Shown here: positions 9,277-19,105 of the stretch, in pieces
Layout of the letters: every line of letters begins with the position of its first letter
How positions within the stretch are numbered: the first letter of the stretch is position 1
NCBI GenBank assembly: GCA_024409235.1
Contig: JAKSUA010000018.1
Location: forward strand, 1 to 45,246
Length of the DNA: 45,246 nucleotides
Reading direction: 5' to 3'
Origin: Bacteroidales bacterium
GTDB lineage: Bacteria; Bacteroidota; Bacteroidia; Bacteroidales; UBA1715
Translations under genes and position numbers: made by a program
The notes under the pieces: generated by a model
Seen by the model: only the letters and a program-made list of their open reading frames with translations
What the model was told of the DNA's origin: nothing
Databases searched by the model: none

Positions 9277-9305
9277 CAAAGGTAGAAATTATTTATAAAT
9301 GCGAA
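9277..9305 (-). promoter_or_regulatory. rocD promoter
   Basis: TACCTTTG on the minus strand (9284-9277) matches TAnnTTTG and lies 45 nt before the rocD ATG. The -33 element is weak (TTCG at 9305-9302, 17 nt away). The rest of the divergent 9233-9400 spacer is AT-rich, and I see no strong promoter for the rightward gene in it. Confidence 0.5.
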
Positions 9306-9400
9306 CATAAATTTCTTTATTTTCTATTGTTCATAAATATGTTAATTCATTTTTATGTCACAATCATTTTTTTTGAAACGAATTCTCTATTATTGCATTG

Positions 9401-11773
9401 ATGAAAAAGATTCTTTTAATATGCTTAATGGCGTTCCTGTGCAGTATTCAATTACATGCACAGATAGATTCTACAAACATTAAAGAAGTAGAATCATACA
9501 TTCAAAAAGCCAAAGGCTTTTACGCAACAGCCAAAGTCGATTCTATATTCCATTATTATAATGTAGCTCAAACAAAAGCTCAAGCCTATGGATTAGCAAC
9601 GCAATCCGCAAATGTTTACAGAGAGATTGCGAAGTTGTATCTGATGATGAGTTCCGCTGATTCTGCATTAGTTTATTTCACAAAAGCTGCCGATGTAGCA
9701 AGAAAAGGGAAATCATGGAAAGAACTAAACATGGCATTGTGTCAAGTGGCGAATTTGACACGAATGTTTGGCGGGAAAAACCAAGAAGCATTGCAGTTTG
9801 CTAAAGAGGCTGTCGAAGCCGGTGAAAAAGCAAAATATGTACGTGGTGTTGCTGTTGCAAACATGCAGGCTGGAAATGCCTATAACGAGTTGGCTCGTTA
9901 CGAAGAAGCCTTACAGTGTTTTCAGGCAGCCGGAAGAAGTTTTCATGAAGGAGGTTTTGAAGCAGACGTGGCAAATGCGTGGCAAAACATGGCAGCCGTA
10001 TATTATCAGCTTGAGAAGTTCAATGAATCCATTGAATACCATAGAAAGAGCATGGAAGTATTTCATGCTACCGGAAATCTTTCGCAATACGCTCAAGAAT
10101 TAACAAACATTGGTGCTATTTATTCTGGCCATAACCGTAAAGGTGTTAAACGTGCTATTTCCAACATAGATTCAATGTTTTACTACTTTAACGAAGCGTT
10201 GAAATATAGTGAAGAATTACACGATACGGCAAACATTCTAAAATGCCGCATGAATTTGGGTGTTGGATATTATATGATAGACGACTTCGACCGCTCGAAA
10301 AAATTCTTTGACTCTGTATATAAAATTGCTCTTGCAAAAAATTCTATAGCTGACATTATCAGCATAGAAAACGGCTACGCACTTTTATATCAGAAGATGG
10401 GAGAATTCGAAAAATCAAGAGAATTTTTCTTAAAGGAGTTGCCTCGAATTCAAGCCGGTGAATACAAGGAAAAAGAGTTTATGTGGTATTTGGACTATGC
10501 CACTACGCTGGATTCTTTGAAGGAATATGAAGGTGCTCTGCATTCATATAGAAAATATGTAGAATTATACGACACTTTGCGTAATGCCGATGCCGCAAAA
10601 CAGATGAATTTACTTTCTGTACGTTACGGTTCTGAGTTAAAAGATCAGGAAATCGCCGCAGCAAAAGAACGTCAGGAATTGATGAGCCGTGAGCAGGATG
10701 CGTTGAGAAAACGTTTCTTAATCATGATTGGAGCATCTATAATCATTGCAATATTCTTGATATTCGTAGTTTATTTATTCATAAGATCACGACAATTGAA
10801 TAAAAGGATTCAGGCACAAAATGCGGAACTTGAATCAAAGAACGAAGAAATTCAGAAACAGAATCTGGAAATCGAAAGGCAAAAAGACGAAGTAACTGCC
10901 CAAAAAGAACAGATTGAAATCCAACAGGAAAGCATCATGGATAGTATTCACTATGCAAGTCGAATACAAACCGCTATCCTACCAAAACCGGAATTAGTTG
11001 AAGAATTATTCTCTGATCATAGATTTATCTTGTTCAAACCTCGCGACATTGTAAGTGGTGACTACTTCTGGATTGGACGTAAAGCTACTTGGAAAATAGC
11101 TATTGCCGCAGACTGTACAGGTCACGGAGTTCCTGGAGCATTCATGAGTATGTTAGGAACTGCAGGTTTAAATGAAATCATTAATGATCCAACAATGCCT
11201 GACATTCACGCCGGAGAAGTGCTTGACAAACTTCGTGATCATATTATCAAATCTCTTAAACAGACTGGTGCTGCCGGAGAACAAAAAGATGGTATGGACT
11301 TGGCAATGTGGATGTTCAACGACGAAACAAAACAAGTTCGTTACGCCGGAGCAAACAACCCATTAATTATTGTCCGTAAAGACTTTGTTGAAGGCGAAAT
11401 TGCAGAAAATGATAGAATAAAGATTCAAGAATTTGTTTCTGAAACAAATAACGAAACTTATCACATTATTCAAATAGCAGGTAACAAACAGCCGATTGCA
11501 ATTTATCCAGAAATGGTTCCATTTGAAGAAGTTTGTCTGCAATTAAAAACAGGTGATACACTGTACACATTCTCCGACGGATTCCAAGATCAGTTTGGTG
11601 GTCCTAAAGGTAAAAAGTTCATGATTAAGAAACTAAAACAAGTTTTTGTTAATATCTACGAATCACCAATGCACGAACAACGAGAGTTGTTGGATCATGA
11701 ATTGGTAGATTGGATTGAAAAAGGAAATACCGAACAAATTGACGATGTCTTAGTTATTGGCTATAGAGTTTAG
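9401..11773 (+). CDS. TPR sensor with SpoIIE-type PP2C serine phosphatase
   Basis: The ATG at 9401 is used (a TTG lies one codon upstream). The 790-residue protein has a signal peptide ending LHAQ (residue ~21) and then periplasmic tetratricopeptide repeats to about residue 420 (units such as ANMQAGNAYNELARYEEAL and WQNMAAVYYQLEKFNESI). One transmembrane helix follows (about 437-460, ASIIIAIFLIFVVYLFI), then a Glu/Gln-rich coiled coil (465-520). The cytoplasmic PP2C/SpoIIE domain starts near 525. Its metal-site motifs are VSGDYFW, ADCTGHGVPGAFMSM, DGMDLAM, TFSDGFQDQFGG and IDDVLVIGY. Such proteins dephosphorylate anti-sigma antagonists or similar partners; no partner is encoded here. murF-alr starts 2 nt after the stop. 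Confidence 0.88.
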   Translation: MKKILLICLMAFLCSIQLHAQIDSTNIKEVESYIQKAKGFYATAKVDSIFHYYNVAQTKAQAYGLATQSANVYREIAKLYLMMSSADSALVYFTKAADVARKGKSWKELNMALCQVANLTRMFGGKNQEALQFAKEAVEAGEKAKYVRGVAVANMQAGNAYNELARYEEALQCFQAAGRSFHEGGFEADVANAWQNMAAVYYQLEKFNESIEYHRKSMEVFHATGNLSQYAQELTNIGAIYSGHNRKGVKRAISNIDSMFYYFNEALKYSEELHDTANILKCRMNLGVGYYMIDDFDRSKKFFDSVYKIALAKNSIADIISIENGYALLYQKMGEFEKSREFFLKELPRIQAGEYKEKEFMWYLDYATTLDSLKEYEGALHSYRKYVELYDTLRNADAAKQMNLLSVRYGSELKDQEIAAAKERQELMSREQDALRKRFLIMIGASIIIAIFLIFVVYLFIRSRQLNKRIQAQNAELESKNEEIQKQNLEIERQKDEVTAQKEQIEIQQESIMDSIHYASRIQTAILPKPELVEELFSDHRFILFKPRDIVSGDYFWIGRKATWKIAIAADCTGHGVPGAFMSMLGTAGLNEIINDPTMPDIHAGEVLDKLRDHIIKSLKQTGAAGEQKDGMDLAMWMFNDETKQVRYAGANNPLIIVRKDFVEGEIAENDRIKIQEFVSETNNETYHIIQIAGNKQPIAIYPEMVPFEEVCLQLKTGDTLYTFSDGFQDQFGGPKGKKFMIKKLKQVFVNIYESPMHEQRELLDHELVDWIEKGNTEQIDDVLVIGYRV

Positions 11774-11775
11774 TT

Positions 11776-14223
11776 ATGTTTCAATTTTCGTTATCAGAAA
11801 TTGCCGCCATTACAAATTCAGAATGTGTAGGTAATGGTAATCTAAAAATCACAAAAGTTCAAATAGACAGCAGAACATCGTTTGATGAAATTTCTGCAAT
11901 TTTTCTGGCTATAAAAGGTGCAAGAAGCAATGGTCATGACTACATTTCGGATATGCACGAACGTGGTTGCCGAAATTTCTGGGTTGAAGAAGGCGAAAAT
12001 TATCCACAATACAAAGACTCTAATTATATTGTTTCATCGTCAGTTTTGCATGCTTTTCAAAAATTAGTTTCACACTACCGACAATTCGTTTTCACTAATC
12101 CTATAATTGGTATTACAGGAAGTAATGGAAAAACAATCATTAAAGAATGGTTGTATTTTTTAATGAAACAAAACACTTCTGTTGTACGTAGTCCACGAAG
12201 TTATAATTCCCAAATTGGAGTTCCCCTATCGCTGATGTTGCTTGATAAAAAATTCTCATTTGGAATTTTTGAAGCCGGAATCTCCGAAGTCGGAGAAATG
12301 GAAAGACTTCAAAAAATGATTTTGCCAACAATTGGTATTTTCTCAAATATCGGTGATGCGCATCAACAACATTTCACATCTATAGAACAGAAAATTAGCG
12401 AAAAAATGCAATTGTTTAAGGACGTGGAATCGTTGGTATATTGTTCTGATTATAAACAAATTGACGAAGAAGCCCAAAAACTTTCTGCAAATTTAGTTTC
12501 ATGGGGATTTTCGGAAAATGCTTTAAATAAGGTTCACGTTTCTTCTAAAAACGAAAGCACTGAAATTACTGCAGCATGGCAAAAACAATCATTTATTTTT
12601 GAAATTCCTTTCTGCGACAAGGCTTCCATTGAAAATGCAATACATTGTTTTTATGCCTTACAAGTTCTCGGCGTGTCTGTTGATTTAGAAAGATTTAAAG
12701 AACTGCCATGTGTTGCCATGCGTTTGGAACAAATTTCCGGACGAAACAATTGTGTGCTAATAAATGACAGTTACAACTCTGATTTTCAAAGTGTTAAAAT
12801 CGCCCTACAATATTTAAGCCAACAACACAAAAACGCTTCGAAAACATTAATTCTCTCCGATGTAAAGCAGACAGGTATGAACTTCGATGAATTATATTCA
12901 AGCATTGCTGATATGATTCGCGAATATTCCATAAACCGTGTAATTGGTGTAGGAAAGGATATTTCAAAATATCTGAAGAAATTCCTACCAACCGGCTTTT
13001 ATTTTAAATCTACCGATGCTTTACTTCTAAAATTCCATGAATTTGCGTTTCAAAATGAAACAATTCTTTTTAAAGCAGCCAGAGAATTTGAATTTGAACG
13101 ATTAGTTGATAAACTTGAAGCTCAAGCACATCAAACTGTTTTGGAAGTTAACCTAAACGCAATTGTCCATAATCTGAATTATTTCCGCTCTTGCCTGAAT
13201 CCAAAAACCAAAATTATGATAATGGTAAAGGCTTCATGCTATGGAAATGGTTCTTATGAAATTGCTAACATATTGCAACACAATAAAGTAGATTATCTTG
13301 CTGTTGCATTTATCGATGAAGGCGTAGAGTTACGTAATTCAGGAATTACCGTTCCTATAATTGTAATGAATCCAGAATACGGTATGCTTTCTAAACTCTA
13401 TGACTACGGTTTAGAACCAAATATCCACAATTTTGCCGTACTCGAAGAGTTCAAACAACTCTGCACAATGTTTCCTGACAAGACATTTCCAATTCATTTA
13501 AAAATGGACACAGGAATGGCTCGTTATGGATTCCAGCAACATCAAATTACGGATTTAATTGCTGAATTAAAGACTATCCCAAATTGCAGCATTACCTCCA
13601 TTTTCTCTCATCTGGTAGGTAGCGACGACAGTCAATTTGACTCTTTCACTATGGAACAGCTCAATTTATTTGAGAAAATGTCCTCACAAATTATGAATGA
13701 ATTCCCATATCCAATAATGCGGCATATTTTAAATTCCGCAGGTATTGAAAGATTCAGAGATTATCAGTTTGATATGGTTCGTTTGGGAATTGGTTTGTAT
13801 GGAATTAGCTTTGTTAACCAACATAATTGTCAACATATCAGCACTTTAAAAACTTTTATTTCCGGAATAAGAGAAAAAGCAAATGAAACTTCTGTTGGAT
13901 ACTCCCGAAAAGGAATGTTGAAACGTGATTCTAAAATCGCCGTTATCCCAATAGGTTATGCAGATGGTTTCAATAGGAAATTAAGTAATGGCGTAGGAAC
14001 TGTTTTAGTACGTGGCAAAGAAGTTCCTATTGTAGGCAATATTTGTATGGATGCCACGATGATAGATGTTACAGATATTCCAGATGTTCAACTTGGCGAT
14101 GAAGTTATTTTGTTTGGAAAAGATTTGCCTATTACAAAAATGGCAGAAAAAATAGGCACAATTCCTTATGAAGTAATGACGTCTATCGACCGAAGAGTAA
14201 AACGAGTTTACGTTTTTGAATAA
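11776..14223 (+). CDS. murF-alr: Bifunctional MurF ligase / alanine racemase
   Basis: The 815-residue fusion is typical of Bacteroidota. Residues 1-450 resemble MurF, which adds D-Ala-D-Ala to UDP-MurNAc-tripeptide. The ATP loop GITGSNGKT is near residue 115, followed by ILINDSYNSDF-type ligase motifs. Residues from about 453 (LEVNLNAIVHNLNYF) form a PLP-dependent alanine racemase. Its Schiff-base Lys is in MVKASCYGNG (about residue 484). Later motifs are LKMDTGMARYGF, VGYSRKG with the catalytic Tyr, IPIGYADGFNRKLSNG and VGNICMDATMIDVT. One polypeptide therefore makes D-Ala and, after Ddl, uses the dipeptide. Spacing of 2 nt from the upstream phosphatase suggests co-transcription. Its stop is 2 nt from the convergent recQ stop. 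Confidence 0.93.
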   Translation: MFQFSLSEIAAITNSECVGNGNLKITKVQIDSRTSFDEISAIFLAIKGARSNGHDYISDMHERGCRNFWVEEGENYPQYKDSNYIVSSSVLHAFQKLVSHYRQFVFTNPIIGITGSNGKTIIKEWLYFLMKQNTSVVRSPRSYNSQIGVPLSLMLLDKKFSFGIFEAGISEVGEMERLQKMILPTIGIFSNIGDAHQQHFTSIEQKISEKMQLFKDVESLVYCSDYKQIDEEAQKLSANLVSWGFSENALNKVHVSSKNESTEITAAWQKQSFIFEIPFCDKASIENAIHCFYALQVLGVSVDLERFKELPCVAMRLEQISGRNNCVLINDSYNSDFQSVKIALQYLSQQHKNASKTLILSDVKQTGMNFDELYSSIADMIREYSINRVIGVGKDISKYLKKFLPTGFYFKSTDALLLKFHEFAFQNETILFKAAREFEFERLVDKLEAQAHQTVLEVNLNAIVHNLNYFRSCLNPKTKIMIMVKASCYGNGSYEIANILQHNKVDYLAVAFIDEGVELRNSGITVPIIVMNPEYGMLSKLYDYGLEPNIHNFAVLEEFKQLCTMFPDKTFPIHLKMDTGMARYGFQQHQITDLIAELKTIPNCSITSIFSHLVGSDDSQFDSFTMEQLNLFEKMSSQIMNEFPYPIMRHILNSAGIERFRDYQFDMVRLGIGLYGISFVNQHNCQHISTLKTFISGIREKANETSVGYSRKGMLKRDSKIAVIPIGYADGFNRKLSNGVGTVLVRGKEVPIVGNICMDATMIDVTDIPDVQLGDEVILFGKDLPITKMAEKIGTIPYEVMTSIDRRVKRVYVFE

Positions 14224-14225
14224 AT

Positions 14226-16133
14226 CTATCGGTTCCAAATAAGTTGTGAGCCTTCTATATATCTAATCTTTTGATTATCAAGAAGAAATTTTATTACGCT
14301 CAATACTTGACGTTCGTCTTTTATTGATGTTTTTTGAAGAATTTCTGCTACTGCACACGGAGTTTCACCAATAATCTTTTTTAAATCTTCTACAATATAA
14401 TCGAACTGTAAAGTACTGACATCAAGGTCGTTACGGCGATTGCAGACATCACATTTTCCACAACGAACAGCAGCTTTCTCGCCAAAATACTCCAGCAACT
14501 GAATGCTGCGACATTTCGAAGTATTTGTTACATATTTAATAACAGCTTCTAATCGTGATTTCTGACGTTCTTTTCTTTCATTAATACGTTTCTCTTGAAA
14601 ACGTAAGTCCTTTATATGTATCCTATCAGTACGAAAGACTATTATAGGATTCTCCTTTGCTGGAAGGTAAGTAATAACATCAATTTTAGCCAAATAATTC
14701 AAATACTTAAAAATTACATCAACTGTGCAGTTTGCTTTTCTTGCTAAATCATTTTCATAAATATTAGCAAAATCATAAAAACAGTCTGTGTAATTTCTAA
14801 GAAGAAACTTTATAAACGGATCCAAATCCTTGTGTTCAATTTGGAACTTGTATAAGTCATTACGATTACAATTAAAATGAAATTTTGAGACTGTTTCCTC
14901 GGCATCCGATGACACTATTAAATCCTCTTCTTCAAGGATTTTCATTCCATTTAATGTTTGAATAATGTCTAATTGGAACTTTTTACAAAAATCTATTAAA
15001 TCAAAATCATGTATGGAACCGGCTCCTTCATAAACGGGAACACTACAATAGTTTCCAAGCGAATCATAGATTTTGCGTAAATAATCGAAAGAAGGATATT
15101 TCTTCTCAAAATTATCTTTAAGTTTCTCTATATCACTTTGATTAAAGAACAAATAAGCCTGAGATTCTTTTTCATCACGTCCGGCACGTCCTGCTTCCTG
15201 AAAATAGGCTTCCAAAGATTCGGGAATATTTAAATGAACCACAAAGCGCACGTCAGGTTTATCAATTCCCATACCAAAAGCATTGGTTGAAACCATAATC
15301 TCATTTGGTGTACGCATCCATATTTCCTGTTTTTTTGTACGTTCTTTTGCATTAAGACCACCATGATAAAAATCAGCAACGAATCCTTTCTGCTGAAGAA
15401 CGTATGCAATTTCTTTTGTTTCCTTTCGTGTGCCTACGTAAACAATTCCTGTACCTTTTGTTTTTTCACAAATTTGAAGTAGAGCTCCTAATTTATCATT
15501 TTTTTCGGCGACATTATATGTTAGATTTTTCCGTTCGAAGCTTTTTGAAAAAACATTTTTCTCTTTGAAATTTAGTTTTTCCTGAATGTCATCAACTACA
15601 TCCGGAGTTGCTGTTGCAGTAAGTGCAAGAATCGGAACACGAGGTAGAATTTCTCTAATTTTTGCAATCTCAAGATACGATGGCCGAAAATCATATCCCC
15701 ACTGCGAAATACAATGAGATTCATCAACAGCAATCAGATTTACTTTCATCTGAGCTACCGCATTTATGAACATCTGCGTTTTTAACCTTTCCGGAGAAAT
15801 ATATAGGAACTTATAATCCCCAAGAATGCAATTATTAAATGCAAGTTCTATTTCATTATAAGTCATCCCGGAATATATAGCAACAGCTTTTATGCGTCTT
15901 TTTTTCAGATTATCAACCTGATCTTTCATAAGAGCAATTAACGGCGTAATTACTATACAAATCCCTGGTTTTGATAAAGTTGCAACTTGAAACGTTATTG
16001 ATTTTCCTCCTCCTGTCGGCATCAAACCAAGTGTATCCTTTCCTTCACAGACACTTTCGATAATTTCCTGCTGTAACGGACGGAATTTTGTATAACCCCA
16101 ATATTGCTGTAATATTTCCTCGTATTTAGTCAT
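14226..16133 (-). CDS. recQ: RecQ-family ATP-dependent DNA helicase (short form, no HRDC)
   Basis: The ATG at 16133 gives 635 residues starting MTKYEEILQQYWGY; the in-frame codon at 16154 is only TTG. It is an SF2 3'-5' DNA helicase. Motifs seen are RPLQQEII, Walker A LMPTGGGKSITFQ (about 38), ITPLIALMKDQV, motif II as DESH (the usual RecQ box is DEAH), LALTATATP, ATNAFGMGIDKPDVRFVVH-like motif V and EAGRAGRDE. A zinc module (Cys around residues 540-565, with RCGKCDVC) and a winged helix follow. HRDC is absent, unlike the second RecQ at 29044-31248. It is divergent from maeB and convergent with murF-alr. Confidence 0.92.
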   Translation of the reverse strand: MTKYEEILQQYWGYTKFRPLQQEIIESVCEGKDTLGLMPTGGGKSITFQVATLSKPGICIVITPLIALMKDQVDNLKKRRIKAVAIYSGMTYNEIELAFNNCILGDYKFLYISPERLKTQMFINAVAQMKVNLIAVDESHCISQWGYDFRPSYLEIAKIREILPRVPILALTATATPDVVDDIQEKLNFKEKNVFSKSFERKNLTYNVAEKNDKLGALLQICEKTKGTGIVYVGTRKETKEIAYVLQQKGFVADFYHGGLNAKERTKKQEIWMRTPNEIMVSTNAFGMGIDKPDVRFVVHLNIPESLEAYFQEAGRAGRDEKESQAYLFFNQSDIEKLKDNFEKKYPSFDYLRKIYDSLGNYCSVPVYEGAGSIHDFDLIDFCKKFQLDIIQTLNGMKILEEEDLIVSSDAEETVSKFHFNCNRNDLYKFQIEHKDLDPFIKFLLRNYTDCFYDFANIYENDLARKANCTVDVIFKYLNYLAKIDVITYLPAKENPIIVFRTDRIHIKDLRFQEKRINERKERQKSRLEAVIKYVTNTSKCRSIQLLEYFGEKAAVRCGKCDVCNRRNDLDVSTLQFDYIVEDLKKIIGETPCAVAEILQKTSIKDERQVLSVIKFLLDNQKIRYIEGSQLIWNR

Positions 16134-16244
16134 CAGTGTAAATGGTGAGTGCAATATAATTGAATTTTAGAAATTTTAAAATTTCTTTATCAGACTATAA
16201 AGCACTCTTTTCTTGATTTATAACGCATTCTCGCAAAAAAAAAA

Positions 16245-16252
16245 TAATTTTG
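16245..16252 (+). promoter_or_regulatory. -7 promoter box for maeB
   Basis: TAATTTTG matches TAnnTTTG and lies 23 nt before the ATG. I see no clear -33 element at the expected spacing. Confidence 0.45.
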
Positions 16253-16275
16253 CGTGGCAAAAAATAAAAAAGACA

Positions 16276-18555
16276 ATGGCAAAAATTACCAAAGAAGCTG
16301 CCTTAAAATATCACTCAGAAGGCAGACCAGGAAAAATCGAAGTGGTTCCTACAAAACCATATCGTACACAAACAGACTTATCTCTTGCATACTCTCCAGG
16401 CGTTGCTGAGCCTTGCCTTGAGATTCAGAAAAATCCTAATGATGCTTATAAATACACCGACAAAGGAAATCTTGTTGCCGTTATTTCAAACGGCACTGCC
16501 GTTCTTGGACTTGGCGACATTGGCGCTCTTTCGGGAAAACCAGTAATGGAAGGTAAAGGTCTTCTATTCAAAATTTACGGTGGTATCGATGTATTCGACA
16601 TCGAAATCAACGAGAAAGATCCTGACAAGTTTATCGAAGCGGTGAAAGCTATTGCTCCAACATTCGGTGGTATCAACCTTGAAGACATTAAGGCTCCTGA
16701 ATGCTTTGAAATCGAGCGTCGTTTGAAGGAAGAACTTGACATTCCTGTAATGCATGATGACCAACACGGAACAGCTATTATTTCCTCTGCTGGTCTTATC
16801 AACGCACTCGACGTAAACGGCAAAAAAATCGAAGACATTAAAATCGTTGTAAACGGTGCTGGTGCAGCTGCTATTAGTTGTACAAAATTATATGTTGCTC
16901 TTGGTGCAAAGATTGAAAACATCGTAATGCTTGACTCGAAAGGAGTTATCACTGACGACCGTCCAAATCTTACTCCAGAGAAGAAATTCTTTGCAACAAC
17001 TCGTCGCGATATACACACATTGGAAGAAGCAATGAAGGGTGCAGATGTATTTTTGGGACTTTCAAAAGGAAACATCCTTACCCAAGATATGATTCGTTCT
17101 ATGGCGAAAGATCCTATCGTATTTGCTCTTGCGAACCCTGTTCCAGAAATCACATACGAAGATGCAATGGCTTCAAGACCAGATGTTTTGATGTCAACTG
17201 GCCGTAGCGACTATCCAAACCAGATCAACAATGTGATTGGTTTCCCATACATATTCCGTGGTGCATTGGATGTTGCTGCTACAGCAATCAACGAAAAGAT
17301 GAAGCTTGCTGCTGTTCGTGCTATTGCAAATCTTGCAAAAGAACGCGTACCTGATGTTGTGAACAAAGTATATAATGTAAACAACTTGACATTCGGTCGC
17401 GATTACTTTATTCCAAAGCCTGTTGATCCACGATTGATTACAGAAGTGTCAACAGCAGTGGCAAAAGCAGCTATCGAATCTGGCGTTGCACGCAAGAAGA
17501 TTGACAATTGGGATGCATATAAACTTCACCTTAAACAACTTATGGGTTATGAGTCTAAACTTTCGGCTCAAATGTTCAACATTGCAAAACAAAATCCTCA
17601 AAAAGTTGTTTTCGCCGAAGGTATCCACCCAAATATGCTTGCTGCAGCTGTTGAATCAAAGAACGAAGGACTTTGCTACCCTATTCTATTAGGTAACACA
17701 GAGAAAATCAAAGAAATAGCAAAGAAGAACCACCTAAACCTTAACGGGATAGAAATCATCAATCTTCGTGAAGACAAAGAGGCTTCTCGTCGTGAAAGAT
17801 TCGCAAAAATCCTTGCAGAAAAACGTCAACGTAATGGTATGACATTCCAAGAGGCTAACGATAAGATGTTCGACCGTAACTACTTCGGTATGATGATGGT
17901 TGAAACAGGCGAAGCAGATGCATTCATTACTGGTATTTATACCCGTTACCGCGACACAATTCAAATAGCAAAAGATGTGATTGGTATTCGCGAGGGTTAC
18001 AACCACTTCGGTGCTATGCACATTTTGAACTCTGAAAGAGGAACATTCTTCTTGGCAGACACGCTAATAAACCGTCATCCTGATGTTGAAACATTGGTTG
18101 ACACAGCAAAACTTGCAGCACAAACGGTTCGTTTCTTCAACAACGAGCCTGTCATTGCAATGCTTTCGTACTCGAACTTTGGCTCAGACGAAACAGGTAC
18201 TCCTGCAATAGTTCGCGAAGCAACAGACATTGTTCACGAACAAATGCCTGAACTTGACATTGATGGTGAAATGCAAGTAAATTTCGCTATAGACGATGAA
18301 CTTCGTGACCGCACATTCCCATTCAACCGTTTAAAAGGTAAAGTGGTAAATACACTTGTATTCCCTAACCTTGGTAGTGCAAATACATCATACAAGATGT
18401 TGGCTGCAATGAACAAAAATGTGGAGCTTATCGGTCCTATCCAAATGGGTTTGAACAAACCAATTCACTTCATCGACTTTGAATCATCAGTCGACGACAT
18501 TGTGAACATTGTTGCCGTAGCAGTTATTGATGCTGTTACAGAAAAACAAAAATAA
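16276..18555 (+). CDS. maeB: NADP-type malic enzyme with phosphotransacetylase-like domain
   Basis: It catalyses oxidative decarboxylation of malate to pyruvate. The ATG at 16276 ([16 protein letters not shown]) gives 759 residues, the usual length of the MaeB hybrid class. The malic N-terminal domain includes [15 protein letters not shown] and [12 protein letters not shown]. The NAD(P)-binding domain follows with [30 protein letters not shown] and [13 protein letters not shown]. From about residue 430 the C-terminal half is phosphotransacetylase-like ([48 protein letters not shown]). In this class that half is regulatory (acetyl-CoA sensing in E. coli). It is monocistronic, ending at the terminator at 18577-18617. 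Confidence 0.95.
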   Translation: MAKITKEAALKYHSEGRPGKIEVVPTKPYRTQTDLSLAYSPGVAEPCLEIQKNPNDAYKYTDKGNLVAVISNGTAVLGLGDIGALSGKPVMEGKGLLFKIYGGIDVFDIEINEKDPDKFIEAVKAIAPTFGGINLEDIKAPECFEIERRLKEELDIPVMHDDQHGTAIISSAGLINALDVNGKKIEDIKIVVNGAGAAAISCTKLYVALGAKIENIVMLDSKGVITDDRPNLTPEKKFFATTRRDIHTLEEAMKGADVFLGLSKGNILTQDMIRSMAKDPIVFALANPVPEITYEDAMASRPDVLMSTGRSDYPNQINNVIGFPYIFRGALDVAATAINEKMKLAAVRAIANLAKERVPDVVNKVYNVNNLTFGRDYFIPKPVDPRLITEVSTAVAKAAIESGVARKKIDNWDAYKLHLKQLMGYESKLSAQMFNIAKQNPQKVVFAEGIHPNMLAAAVESKNEGLCYPILLGNTEKIKEIAKKNHLNLNGIEIINLREDKEASRRERFAKILAEKRQRNGMTFQEANDKMFDRNYFGMMMVETGEADAFITGIYTRYRDTIQIAKDVIGIREGYNHFGAMHILNSERGTFFLADTLINRHPDVETLVDTAKLAAQTVRFFNNEPVIAMLSYSNFGSDETGTPAIVREATDIVHEQMPELDIDGEMQVNFAIDDELRDRTFPFNRLKGKVVNTLVFPNLGSANTSYKMLAAMNKNVELIGPIQMGLNKPIHFIDFESSVDDIVNIVAVAVIDAVTEKQK

Positions 18556-18576
18556 TAGCTAAGACTAATAGTCTTT

Positions 18577-18617
18577 CAAAAAAAATCCCCGCTCTGTTTT
18601 CAGAACGGGGATTTTTT
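18577..18617. terminator. Bidirectional terminator between maeB and the 18639 lipoprotein gene
   Basis: TCCCCGCTCTG (18586-18596) and CAGAACGGGGA (18601-18611) form an 11-bp stem with a TTTT loop, flanked by A- and T-runs on both sides. Rightward RNA has one C-A mismatch in the stem. Leftward RNA has a G-U wobble there, so the hairpin should be slightly stronger for the leftward operon. Confidence 0.88.
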
Positions 18618-18638
18618 ATTGAATTACTTCTAACTTAC

Positions 18639-19082
18639 TTAATCTACTAATTCACCACCAGGAGCAGCTGTTATCACTCCTGCAATTATAATTGCATAAT
18701 CTTTTGTAAGTCCTTCGAATGCTCTACCCTTTGAAGTTCCTGTTATTTTAGAGCCTTTCAATGTGAATACCATATCATCAGAGTCCTCCTCTTTTATTAG
18801 TTCTTCATAAACAAGTTTTGCAACTGTCTCCGAAGCACAGTCATACACTATACTATAACCAGTAAGCATTTCACCTGAATAAGGATATTTTATTGTAAGT
18901 CCTACAGTTCCATAAGGAGTTGATTCCGAACTTGTTATTACAATTTCCTTTCCTGTATCTTTCCAATCAGCTGCAGTATTTTCTGTTTTAGGTTTTGGAT
19001 CATCTTTTGGATCATCACCACAACTTGCCAACACAAAGCAAGATACAATTGCCATTAAGGCCATAAAAATTTTTCTTTTCAT
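18639..19082 (-). CDS. Small lipoprotein of unknown function
   Basis: The 147-residue protein has a lipoprotein signal peptide (MKRKIFMALMAIVSCFVLAS|C). The Cys is followed at once by acidic residues, CGDDPKDDPKPK. An acidic stretch after the lipidated Cys resembles the Bacteroidota surface-export signal, so surface display is likely. The remainder alternates beta-strands (KEIVITSSESTPYGTVGLTIKY, MVFTLKGSKITGTSKG). I do not recognise the family. It lies 23 nt after the beta-helix lipoprotein on the same strand and is the last gene before the terminator. Confidence 0.7.
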   Translation of the reverse strand: MKRKIFMALMAIVSCFVLASCGDDPKDDPKPKTENTAADWKDTGKEIVITSSESTPYGTVGLTIKYPYSGEMLTGYSIVYDCASETVAKLVYEELIKEEDSDDMVFTLKGSKITGTSKGRAFEGLTKDYAIIIAGVITAAPGGELVD

Positions 19083-19105
19083 AACATATTTTTTTAGTTA
19101 GTAAA

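Noticed and set aside
16575..17153. A 192-codon open frame antisense to maeB
   Set aside because: It lies entirely within the conserved malic-enzyme coding region, and its protein has no recognisable features; it mirrors the codon bias of maeB.
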